The notes beneath the pieces are model-generated. The model made no database searches, was not told where the DNA came from, and was given only the letters and a program-made list of their open reading frames with translations. A DNA stretch of 10,903 bases, from positions 1-10,903 of the forward strand of contig JACQEQ010000237.1 in NCBI GenBank assembly GCA_016200445.1, read 5' to 3'. The translations under genes and the position numbers were made by a program. Of the stretch, positions 1 to 7,294 are shown one piece after another. Positions within the stretch are counted from its first letter, which is position 1, and every line of letters begins with the position of its first letter. This stretch comes from Gammaproteobacteria bacterium (GTDB lineage Bacteria > Pseudomonadota > Gammaproteobacteria > SG8-11).

Positions 1-183
1 TCCAGCATCAAACAGTGTTTTCCATAACATCGTCCTAGCCGTATGTTGGTCGTCAGAATAGAGGACGTTTTTCACCCATGTATTGAATGGCAGTGATCGA
101 ATTTCAATAATCACTTTTTCTTTTCCGCTTGGCGGCTTGTGACTCTCAATTTCACCGAGACGTTTATTCCAGTGGTGTGGCAA
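1..183 (-). CDS. Partial hypothetical protein, C-terminus outside window
   Basis: On the minus strand one frame is open from an in-frame TAA at 198-196 down to position 1, about 65 codons with no stop, and it continues past the left edge. The translation is mixed and protein-like, including the stretches IEIRSLPFNTWVKNVLYSDD and ARTMLWKTLFDAG, with well-spaced charged, aromatic and aliphatic residues. No ATG occurs near its start; the first candidate is TTG at 183-181, without a convincing ribosome binding site upstream, so the true start is uncertain and the gene could be 5'-truncated. I do not recognise the family and assign no function. It points away from the large gene at 728, so the two are divergent. 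The evidence is open frame and composition only. Confidence 0.4.
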   Translation of the reverse strand, partial: MPHHWNKRLGEIESHKPPSGKEKVIIEIRSLPFNTWVKNVLYSDDQHTARTMLWKTLFDAG

Positions 184-195
184 GCTATCGAACTT

Positions 196-727
196 TTATT
201 TTAAAGGCTAAGTCATCAGCTACGCCGTTGGGGATTCTATGTCGGTGGTTGTGGAGCGTCTATGTTCGAGTCTTCACACGGAAAAACAAATACAGGGGGA
301 TTCAAGCCGAGTCGCATAGTGTGCGGATGAAAATCGCTTCGCACGCCCCGTTACACTTAATGTTTTATTAAGTTCGTGGATGGATGATCTGCGGTCGCGT
401 TGGTAATGCTAAATACGATCTGGACTTGTTTGGAGTTAGACACAATGAGTACACAAAAAATTGCCTACTCGTTCACGCCGCTGTCGATGGGGAGTTGACG
501 ACGCTATCAGCTTGTGACGATGTTCGTTACCGATACGTGGAGCACGTTGCAGAGATTGCGCATCGACGTAGTTAGTCTGTATAGATGGGAATCAACGCGT
601 GGTGGGAGTCTGCATGTGCTCGACAAATAATTTTTTCAGTAACGTCCTTGGTCTGTCGATAAAGGGCGGGCGCCGAACTGAACCCAGTTACTGGCGCGTA
701 TTTCAATTCAAAGGTGTAAAGCTCGAT
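196..727. other. Spacer without a supported gene
   Basis: This stretch lies between the left-edge minus-strand frame and the start of the giant plus-strand gene. It looks AT-richer than the genes to the right. Two short plus-strand frames (129-371, starting with TTG, and 384-575, starting with ATG) lack a convincing ribosome binding site, have arbitrary-looking translations, and the first overlaps the more protein-like minus-strand frame. The giant gene's frame is open from a GTG at 599, but the peptide between 599 and 727 does not look like part of a secreted protein. The promoter of the giant gene should be here; I found no convincing -35/-10 pair. Confidence 0.5.
711..716 (+). promoter_or_regulatory. 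Ribosome binding site deciding the start of the giant gene
   Basis: AAGGTG lies 11 nt before the ATG at 728. It supports that codon over the in-frame GTG at 599, because the peptide starting at 728 immediately forms a basic/hydrophobic signal sequence while the extra 43 residues upstream would bury it. The spacing is a little long, so the support is moderate. Confidence 0.5.
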
Positions 728-3700
728 ATGATCCAAAACGTAAAGCCGTCGTGTGATTTATTTCTTCGCGCTCTCTTCGTTTTTACAGTGATGTTATTCA
801 ACTCCGCAGTGTTCGCCGTCACGCCCGATCTCAATGCGATGCAGCCGGGGGAGTGGGGTGAGGCGGAATCTACAAAAATGTCGGCCTTCGATCCGTGCCC
901 GATGAGAAATTGCGATTACTCCGGTTCTGACGGACAGGCACATGTCATGGGCGCCTGGAACGGTGGCGCCTACGATACCAAGCGTGATCGTTTGATTGTG
1001 TGGGGGGGGGGGCACAGGAACTACGGTGGCAATGAAATTTACACATTCGACATCGGAACCATGTCTTGGGCACGCATCACTGAACCCACTGTAGTTATAC
1101 CTGACTTGGATTACGCCGATGCCCCGTGTACTGCCACGATCCTCGTAAGATGCAATTTTTCAGGCATTTACCACGATGGCAGACCAACATCGCGCCACAC
1201 AGCGAACGCACTTACCTATGCTGCGAACGTCGATCAATTTTTCTCAATGGCGCTTGGTTCTGGATTCGGGGGTGTGGGTAGCCAGGGGTTTAATGTTGAC
1301 TCTTTTAATTTTGTAACCGGCGCATGGAAAACGGATTGGCAAAAGAGCCCAGGCAATACCTACGGGGCGAATGGTACCAATGCGGTTTATCACCCAGGTA
1401 CGGGAAAGATTTGGTATCACGCCAGTATGAACAGTCCACTAGCAATGTTCGATCCTGCAACCGGGGTGTGGACCCCTTATGCAGATTACTACGTGCATGA
1501 GATGGGCGCAGCATTGCTGGATCACAAACGCAATCGTTTCGTGATCTTGGGCGGTAGCACAGGTGGGGTGCGTCAGCTCCTAGCTTGGAACCTCGGTAAT
1601 GTTGTGGAACTCAACAGTTCGAGTTTTGACCCCAAGATTACTTCGAAAGGTGTAGCGGGTGGCATAGCGCTTGAAACGGCAGTAGGAGTCGGCTTTATCT
1701 ACGACCCGGTGGGTGATCGCTATATTGCGTGGAATGGTGGCACCACTGTGTATGCACTTGATCCGGTGACATGGATCTGGTCTGTTTTGCCAATATATAG
1801 CCCAAGCGGGAAAACGCCTGTGACGCCGACAGCGGCAAACCAATACGGCACCTATGGCCGCATGGCCTATATCCCTTCCAAACAAGCTTTCGTTGTGGTT
1901 AACCAAACGACTGAGAACGTTTTCTTTTTCAAGCTAACCAACGGCTCCGTCCCACCGACACCAACGCCGACGCCGACCCCAGTCCCGACATCGACACCAA
2001 CGCCGACGCCGACCCCAGTCCCGACACCGACGCCCTCACCAACACCTACGCCAATTCCCGCTCCAACGGTTTCTCTGTCGGCAACACCCTCCACAGTGGC
2101 TAGCGGTTCTACCACGTTACTGAGTTGGTCGAGTACTAACGCGAGTTCATGCACGCCACCCGCGGGTGGGCTATGGAGTGGGGCTAAAGGTACTAACGGC
2201 ACAGAAACTACCGTTGCGTTGACTGCCACCAGTATATTTACATTGAGCTGCACAGGTAGCGGCGGAACAACCTCGGCGACGGCGACGGTGACTGTCACTT
2301 CCACAGGGGGTGGCGGTGGCGGTGGGCTCACAGCGATCACTACTGTCAAACTCACCAACACCAGTGGTTCACCTCAAACCGGTGTGCAATCGACGTTCGG
2401 CCATTATTTTCGCGCGGGTGATGTACCCAACGGCTATACGGTGGTTGCAAAGGACAGCAGCGGCGCGGACGTAGCACTGCAGGTTAATAAGAAGGCGACG
2501 CATCCAGCAGACAAATCGCTGCGTCACGCCATTCTCACGGCCAACCTGAAAACTAAATTACTGGATCGTTTGAGCAGTGAAACGCTGACTTTATACGCGC
2601 AACTGGATGGCACTGCCGCTACACCGATTTCACTGAGCAGCCTGTACTCAACGAGTTTCGATGCGCAAGTGAGTTTAAAGGTTTATGACTTTAAACCAGT
2701 CAGTGCCATTACCAGTTCTGGCACTAAGGCCACGGCGACCATCAATAATCATGGTTGGAGCACCGGCCAATCTGTCACGATTCAATATGCTGATCAGCCC
2801 GAGTATAACGGCACGTACACATTAACGGTCGTCGATGCGAACACCGTGTCCTATACCATGGCGAGTGTACCGGCCAGTGCCGCAACCGGGCCTGTCGTTG
2901 CGCGCTATGGTAGTGGTGTCATCTATACAGCGTCGGCGCTCAATTTATTGAAGAACACGACGCCTACCACCTGGCTGAGTGGTCCCGAAGCATCCGAGTG
3001 GATCGTAGGCGGGCCGGTAAAAACAGCAGCCGGTGTTGCGCATCCTCACCTCACTGCCTACTTTCATGTGCGGGCCTATGCAGGATCGCCGATTACCCGC
3101 GTGCGTGTGGATGCGGTGGTTGAAAACAACTGGACCTTCGTTGCAGGGGCGACCTCGTTCCTCTATACCCCGACGGTGACCGTTGGCAGCACAACAGTTT
3201 ACGACAATGCTGGCGCATCGTTGATGCAATACCACCACACTCGCTGGCACCAAGTGGGCTGGTGGGGTAGCAATCCCACCACAGTCGCGATCCCGAACAC
3301 ACGCTATTTACGCGACAGCAAAGGCGTACCTAACTATGCCAGCTTGACGCCCCAAGAGAGTGTGTTGAGCAGCTATACCCAAAATATTGTGCCGATGGGT
3401 CATGCCGACATGCGCACCTATTGGACAGACGGCGGCTATGGCCGTCAGCTTGGTCTGATGCCTGAGTGGTATGCCTCGTTCATTATGAGTGGAGACCTGC
3501 GCCCTTATAATGGCGTGCTCGCTAACGACAGTGCCGGTGGTTCATACAGCTACCACTATCGAGATGAAAATACTGGTTTTCCGACCTCCATCGACACATA
3601 CCCCAATATGAGTGAACAGGATACCAGCAGCCTCGTGATGGGGACTGGCGGTAATCCACTCGCGCACGATACAGCACATGAACCTTTAGTTGGTTATCTC

Positions 3701-6193
3701 AGCTATTTACTGACGGGTGACTATTACTATCTCGAAGAACTTCAATTCCTAGCGAACTGGGGCATGATCTACAACAACGCCACCTATCGTCAGTTTGCAA
3801 AGAGTGTTTTGACTGGTGAAAACCGTGGCCAAGCCTGGGGCATCCGCACCATCGCTGCCGCCGCTGCGATTACTCCTGACGATTCCTTGGTGCTCAAGTC
3901 TTATTTCACCACGAAGCTCAATAACAACATTGACGATCGCGCAACCAAGTGGTCGCTGCTGCCGACGAACACTCTGGGTGCGATCCAAGACTCGGGTTAC
4001 CCAAACCGAACGGATTATTACTCGCCCTGGCAAAACGACTTCTTCGTTGTGACCTTCAACTGGTTGGTCGAGCTGGGCTTCAATAGCAGCAATGCCATCT
4101 CGATGCGCAACTGGCTCGACTTATGGCCGACCGGACGCATGGGGCAAGGTAATAACGGCTTTTGCGCATACAACGCCACTCAATACAATTTTGACCAGGG
4201 GATCGTGATTCTTCCCCACCCAAGTACGGCATACAGAAGTTTCCTCCAGTTGTATCAGGCGCAATATCCGGTTGATTCAGCATTGCCTTGCCCAACCTCG
4301 GGGCTGATGCAATCTTCGAGCTACCCAACCAGCGCTGAAGGCTATTACAGCAATATGCAGCCTGGTCTTGCGATGGCCGTAGATGCAGGCGTTGCGACGA
4401 TGGCAACTTGGAATAAATTTGTCAGCATGGGAACGCCGGACTATAGCGCATCGCCGGTTTGGGGAATCGTGCCGCGCCCCGCTGTCGCAAGTTCTGCTCC
4501 GAGCGTGACATTATCCGCAAGTCCCAGCACCGTAACTTCGGGCGGCAGTACCACGTTGACGTGGAGTTCGATGAATGCAACCGCTTGTTCAGCAACTTGG
4601 ACGACGAGTACCTCGACGTCCGGTAGCCAATTGATCTCGAACCTTGCCACTACAGCGACGTACAGCATGACCTGTACTGGTTCAGGTGGTCCCACCCCGC
4701 AATCTGTAACCGTGTTGGTCATTCCGAAAGTTACACTTACTGCGACCGCGACATCGGTCGCTTACAAAGGCTCGAGCACGTTAAATTGGACGAGTGCGGG
4801 TGCAACTTCATGCACAGCGAGTGGCGCGTGGACCGGTCCTCAATCGACTACTGCATCGGCTAGCAAATTACTGAGTAGTTTGACAAGCATTGGCGCCTCT
4901 ACTTATACCTTAACCTGTTCAAATGCGAGCGGCAGCAGCGCACCGCAATCCGTTGTGATCACCGTCGCGGCGCCGGTAGTTCCCACCGCGACTCTCACTG
5001 CCGACGCGGGCTCTATTCCATACAATGGAACCACGATATTACGTTGGAACAGCACCAATGCAACTGCGTGTACCGCAGGTGGTTCGTGGTCAACAGTATC
5101 TGGCCTCTCTGGTTCGCAGACTGTTGGTCCTTTGACATCAACGAAGATCTACACCCTGTATTGCACCGGTGATGGTGGTAACAGCCCAACAGTGCAAGTG
5201 ACTGTTGCGGTTGCTGCGGCGCCACCCACAGACCCGACGGTGACCATCAGTGCGGCTCCGTCGAGTGTCGTCAGTGGCGGTAATACCATCATCAGCTGGA
5301 GCAGCAGTAATGCCACATCCTGCACAGCGACAGGTAGTTGGTCTGGTGTTAAAGGAACGTCAGGTAACGAAACCCGTACCGGCTTGACGGGAACCAGCAG
5401 TACGTTCTCGATTTCGTGCAGCAACGCTGTGGGAGCCAGCAGTGGAGTGCAATCGACAACGGTTAACGTGCTTCCAGCACCGCTGCCGTTAGCGAATATA
5501 AGTGCCACCCCGACGTCTGTTAGCTACAACGGTTCGACTACGCTCAGTTGGTCTAGTACCTACGCGACCAAATGCGTTGCTTCGGATGGCTGGAGCGGCG
5601 ATCAGTCAATCTCAGGAACCTTGCTGATCGCCAATCTTAAAGCTACGACGACCTATTCGATCATTTGCAGCGGCCCGGGTGGAAGCAGTATCAAACAACA
5701 AACGTCGGTCGCGGTTGCCGCACCCGGTGTTCCGAAAGTAACCTTGAGCGCATCAACAGACACGTCAACCAGCGGCTTAACGCCAACACCGGGCGTTAAA
5801 TCGATAACCGTAACTTCGGGTGATTTGGTATTACTAAGCTGGTCAGCGGAAAATGTGGACACCTGTACTGCATCGTCAACGGGAGATAAATTCGACAATT
5901 GGAAAGGTGCGTTGGACATTACAGGAAGCCAGAAGGTAGGCCCTTTCAGTACCTCCACCGATCTACATTTAGTATGTACTGGCCCGGCTGGATCAACTGA
6001 TAGTCAAACAGTTGCTGTAAAACTAACTGATGCAGGCACCGGTGGCAGTGGAGCGGGTAGCGGCACAAACGATACTAAGAAAGTCGGCGGCGGTGCAATC
6101 GACCCCTATCTGGTCAGTGGTTTGTTGCTGATGTTGTGGGCTGGGGCGAGGGCACGTCGAATGCGTGCGATTCGTTATCGGTCACGCGGCTAA
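728..6193 (+). CDS. Giant secreted mosaic protein: Kelch propeller, PcRGLX/YetA-like module, seven Ig-like repeats, C-terminal sorting signal
   Basis: Probably exported and held at the cell surface, where it would bind or process a polysaccharide; this is inferred from domain types. Residues are numbered from the upstream GTG at 599. I prefer the ATG at 728 (residue 44, about 1821 aa) because it has AAGGTG at 711-716 and opens a signal peptide ending NSAVFA before VTPD. Order: Kelch-type propeller about 100-445, with motifs such as VWGGGHRNYGGNE; Pro/Thr linker 452-489; Ig-like repeat 490-567; Gly7 570-576; RIFT-barrel-like start about 580-700, resembling the N-terminal domain of PcRGLX/YetA proteins; small beta insert 701-769; alpha/alpha-barrel-like region to about 1290, with AHDTAHEPLVGYL at 1022 and ENRGQAWG at 1074; six Ig-like repeats 1300-1815; and tail GGGAIDP at 1830 followed by a hydrophobic segment and an Arg-rich end, GlyGly-CTERM-like. 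Enzyme activity is unproven; I cannot assign catalytic residues. Kelch, Ig and tail calls are firmer than the lyase-like call. Confidence 0.8.
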   Translation: MIQNVKPSCDLFLRALFVFTVMLFNSAVFAVTPDLNAMQPGEWGEAESTKMSAFDPCPMRNCDYSGSDGQAHVMGAWNGGAYDTKRDRLIVWGGGHRNYGGNEIYTFDIGTMSWARITEPTVVIPDLDYADAPCTATILVRCNFSGIYHDGRPTSRHTANALTYAANVDQFFSMALGSGFGGVGSQGFNVDSFNFVTGAWKTDWQKSPGNTYGANGTNAVYHPGTGKIWYHASMNSPLAMFDPATGVWTPYADYYVHEMGAALLDHKRNRFVILGGSTGGVRQLLAWNLGNVVELNSSSFDPKITSKGVAGGIALETAVGVGFIYDPVGDRYIAWNGGTTVYALDPVTWIWSVLPIYSPSGKTPVTPTAANQYGTYGRMAYIPSKQAFVVVNQTTENVFFFKLTNGSVPPTPTPTPTPVPTSTPTPTPTPVPTPTPSPTPTPIPAPTVSLSATPSTVASGSTTLLSWSSTNASSCTPPAGGLWSGAKGTNGTETTVALTATSIFTLSCTGSGGTTSATATVTVTSTGGGGGGGLTAITTVKLTNTSGSPQTGVQSTFGHYFRAGDVPNGYTVVAKDSSGADVALQVNKKATHPADKSLRHAILTANLKTKLLDRLSSETLTLYAQLDGTAATPISLSSLYSTSFDAQVSLKVYDFKPVSAITSSGTKATATINNHGWSTGQSVTIQYADQPEYNGTYTLTVVDANTVSYTMASVPASAATGPVVARYGSGVIYTASALNLLKNTTPTTWLSGPEASEWIVGGPVKTAAGVAHPHLTAYFHVRAYAGSPITRVRVDAVVENNWTFVAGATSFLYTPTVTVGSTTVYDNAGASLMQYHHTRWHQVGWWGSNPTTVAIPNTRYLRDSKGVPNYASLTPQESVLSSYTQNIVPMGHADMRTYWTDGGYGRQLGLMPEWYASFIMSGDLRPYNGVLANDSAGGSYSYHYRDENTGFPTSIDTYPNMSEQDTSSLVMGTGGNPLAHDTAHEPLVGYLSYLLTGDYYYLEELQFLANWGMIYNNATYRQFAKSVLTGENRGQAWGIRTIAAAAAITPDDSLVLKSYFTTKLNNNIDDRATKWSLLPTNTLGAIQDSGYPNRTDYYSPWQNDFFVVTFNWLVELGFNSSNAISMRNWLDLWPTGRMGQGNNGFCAYNATQYNFDQGIVILPHPSTAYRSFLQLYQAQYPVDSALPCPTSGLMQSSSYPTSAEGYYSNMQPGLAMAVDAGVATMATWNKFVSMGTPDYSASPVWGIVPRPAVASSAPSVTLSASPSTVTSGGSTTLTWSSMNATACSATWTTSTSTSGSQLISNLATTATYSMTCTGSGGPTPQSVTVLVIPKVTLTATATSVAYKGSSTLNWTSAGATSCTASGAWTGPQSTTASASKLLSSLTSIGASTYTLTCSNASGSSAPQSVVITVAAPVVPTATLTADAGSIPYNGTTILRWNSTNATACTAGGSWSTVSGLSGSQTVGPLTSTKIYTLYCTGDGGNSPTVQVTVAVAAAPPTDPTVTISAAPSSVVSGGNTIISWSSSNATSCTATGSWSGVKGTSGNETRTGLTGTSSTFSISCSNAVGASSGVQSTTVNVLPAPLPLANISATPTSVSYNGSTTLSWSSTYATKCVASDGWSGDQSISGTLLIANLKATTTYSIICSGPGGSSIKQQTSVAVAAPGVPKVTLSASTDTSTSGLTPTPGVKSITVTSGDLVLLSWSAENVDTCTASSTGDKFDNWKGALDITGSQKVGPFSTSTDLHLVCTGPAGSTDSQTVAVKLTDAGTGGSGAGSGTNDTKKVGGGAIDPYLVSGLLLMLWAGARARRMRAIRYRSRG
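1002..1012 (+). repeat. 11-G homopolymer within the Kelch domain
   Basis: An uninterrupted run of eleven G residues encodes the end of Trp135 and Gly136-Gly138 of the WGGGH motif. The present length keeps the gene in frame for more than 5 kb downstream, and the motif matches what is typical of this Kelch-type family, so the deposited length gives the functional frame. Gain or loss of one G would truncate the protein soon afterwards. It may be a replication-slippage site or simply hard to sequence. Confidence 0.9.
1955..2026 (+). repeat. Two tandem 36-bp units encoding a Pro/Thr linker
   Basis: Positions 1955-1990 and 1991-2026 are adjacent 36-bp copies differing at one base (C at 1955, T at 1991). 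They encode PTPTPTPTPVPT and STPTPTPTPVPT inside the Pro/Thr linker, residues 452-489. Such linkers are usual between domains of secreted carbohydrate-active proteins. The near identity implies a recent duplication, so linker length may vary between strains. Confidence 0.9.
2699..2905 (+). other. Small beta-domain insert within the RIFT-barrel-like region
   Basis: Residues 701-769 of the giant protein, with landmarks INNHGWSTGQSVTI, QPEYNGTYTLTV and a closing AATGPVVA, resemble a short all-beta module I have seen repeatedly in phage structural and extracellular proteins (pattern: HG(L/W)STGD.VTI, then YNGTYTV). It interrupts the surrounding module, which seems to resume at YGSGVIYTAS and WLSGPEASEW. 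The boundaries are estimates and the module name is unknown to me. Confidence 0.5.
4499..6034 (+). repeat. Array of six Ig-like protein repeats, with a seventh copy upstream at about 2063-2302
   Basis: Six divergent repeats of about 75-100 residues start near 4499, 4721, 4973, 5231, 5486 and 5729. The shared pattern is V.L.A..., a Gly/Ser-rich turn, a TL.WSS.NA..C strand, then Y.L.C.G or similar. Each copy keeps one Trp and two Cys, which probably form a disulfide after export. The copies are diverged at DNA level, so this is an old array and not a recent expansion. The last copy has an extra stretch near its start (about 5758-5812). Likely role: stalk or adhesive spacer placing the propeller and lyase-like module away from the cell. 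Confidence 0.8.
6086..6190 (+). other. C-terminal sorting signal of the giant protein (GlyGly-CTERM-like)
   Basis: The protein ends with a Gly/Ser-rich spacer, then GGGAIDPYLVSGLLLML, a short membrane segment, and an Arg-rich tail (RARRMRAIRYRSRG). This three-part layout is that of GlyGly-CTERM and related signals processed by rhombosortase-type or CAAX-type intramembrane proteases in Gram-negative bacteria. The IDP directly after the Gly triplet also recalls the JDVT-CTERM class, so the exact subclass is open. No processing protease is encoded in this window. Confidence 0.65.
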
Positions 6194-6222
6194 CCTTTAG
6201 GTCAGCAACAGTTGTTTATTTT

Positions 6223-6250
6223 GGGTGTGCTGGATGCGCACCCTTGATTT
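6223..6250 (+). terminator. Possible terminator of the giant gene
   Basis: GGGTGTGC (6223-6230) pairs with GCGCACCC (6236-6243) around a 5-nt TGGAT loop, with one G-T wobble, 30 nt after the stop codon of the giant gene. The sequence after it, TTGATTT, is only partly T-rich. On the minus strand the hairpin would be followed by AAAATAAAC, so it is not a good terminator for the convergent methyltransferase gene. Confidence 0.5.
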
Positions 6251-6261
6251 AAACCTAGACG

Positions 6262-7215
6262 TTAACCTGCATCCCCATGTTTCATATCCAGTGACTGTTG
6301 CGTTAACGTGCCGGATATTTTCGATTTTAAAACGACGTCCCACTTTACGCTGGCGCCGACTTCAAAGCGCGAGTCTGACGTGAATGCGATTGACAGTTCA
6401 TCGCCGGTCTGAGCTTGGATCGGCGTGCGCACCGGGCAATACAGCTGTTCCCAGTGGCTGCGTGGCGCGAGCGGGCTGGTCGACAGGATGATCTCCGGCA
6501 GCAATTCGCATTCCCACCACAACGCAAAACCATAAATGGTTGTGTTGTTCGCGAGCGTCCAGTGTGCGTTGCCGCGTCGCACGCTGCCGTTTTTTTTGCG
6601 CAGGTCGACGGCATCCCAACGTTTGGCATTGGTGCCGGCATCGAGCAGGTCTTCGGGTTTGAGCAAGCGCACGTAGAGATTGTTAACGCTCATTTCTTTG
6701 GCGAGGCTGAAGTCGAGCTCCGCGCCCATATCGTCCCACACGCACAGTTCCTGATAAACGCGCGGCGTGATCGCCGGTGCAACGAATTGTTCAATGTGTT
6801 GCGGAATAAACGTGCCGCCGGGTTTCAGGAACCGGCGCGCGTCGGCCAATGTTTCGATGATATTTTCTTCGTAGGCATAGTTGCCGAGGGTTTCCGACAC
6901 CACCACATCGACCGCCACCGGTTTTTCCACGGCACGCGAATGTTGATGGATAAAATGCCCGCGGCGCAGGCCGTTGTGACGCGCGATTTTCTGGCTTAAT
7001 TTCAGCGCCGGCGAGTACTCATAGAAATAAACATCCTTGGCGCCCAGCTGCAATGCATAGAAACCGAGCAGGCCGGTGCCCGAGCCCAGATCGGCGACAG
7101 TAGTTTTTCCCGGGACGATGACTTGCTGTAGCGCGCGATAAAACGCGGCGTTGCGTGCGCGGTCGGCGATAAGGTTACGATGAAATTCAATAAACATAGC
7201 GCGGCATTGTTGCAT
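6262..7215 (-). CDS. Class I SAM-dependent methyltransferase, PRMT-like
   Basis: Predicted cytoplasmic enzyme (317 aa) transferring a methyl group from S-adenosylmethionine; the acceptor, perhaps a protein arginine, is inferred. Motif I is VADLGSGTG (40-48), and an acidic residue (E66, in YFYEYSP) follows the next strand. SETLGNYAYEE (107-117) aligns with the PRMT double-E loop: E108 and E117 keep the nine-residue spacing of PRMT1 E144/E153. It is followed by ENIIETLADARRFLKPGG, close to the PRMT pattern. SHW (253-255) sits where PRMTs have the THW loop, and H12 plus IADRARNAAFYRAL corresponds to the N-terminal PRMT helix. The rest is a beta-barrel-like C-terminal half. The start ATG (7215) has no strong ribosome binding site; Met7 is an alternative. 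It is divergent from pepN and convergent with the giant gene. Fold confidence is high, substrate confidence low. Confidence 0.8.
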   Translation of the reverse strand: MQQCRAMFIEFHRNLIADRARNAAFYRALQQVIVPGKTTVADLGSGTGLLGFYALQLGAKDVYFYEYSPALKLSQKIARHNGLRRGHFIHQHSRAVEKPVAVDVVVSETLGNYAYEENIIETLADARRFLKPGGTFIPQHIEQFVAPAITPRVYQELCVWDDMGAELDFSLAKEMSVNNLYVRLLKPEDLLDAGTNAKRWDAVDLRKKNGSVRRGNAHWTLANNTTIYGFALWWECELLPEIILSTSPLAPRSHWEQLYCPVRTPIQAQTGDELSIAFTSDSRFEVGASVKWDVVLKSKISGTLTQQSLDMKHGDAG

Positions 7216-7294
7216 GGCGCCGCCGAAAACTGAACTCGCGATTCGTTGCTAACTTGTTAACATTGGCGCTCCCTACTCAAGGAAACTTACGACC
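7216..7294. promoter_or_regulatory. Divergent spacer between methyltransferase and pepN genes
   Basis: These 79 bp must carry or overlap the promoters of two genes transcribed in opposite directions. The pepN ribosome binding site AAGGAAA is at 7279-7285. A TTGTTAACATT stretch containing the palindrome GTTAAC lies near the middle. I see no convincing -35/-10 pair on either strand. Confidence 0.35.

Noticed and set aside
264..272. GTTCGAGTC resembling a tRNA T-loop
   Set aside because: The flanking bases do not form the 5-bp T-stem, and no acceptor or anticodon arm can be built around it.
129..371. Plus-strand 80-codon frame starting with TTG
   Set aside because: It has no ribosome binding site, an arbitrary-looking translation, and overlaps the more protein-like minus-strand frame at 1-195.
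384..575. Plus-strand 63-codon frame starting with ATG
   Set aside because: It has no convincing ribosome binding site, no recognisable motif, and a length expected by chance in an intergenic stretch.
1867..2361. Minus-strand 164-codon frame rich in GVGVG
   Set aside because: It is the antisense image of the Pro/Thr linker; the low-complexity DNA keeps several frames open.
6415..6999. Plus-strand 194-codon frame opposite the methyltransferase gene
   Set aside because: The minus-strand frame contains clear SAM-binding and PRMT motifs; this is its antisense shadow in GC-rich DNA.
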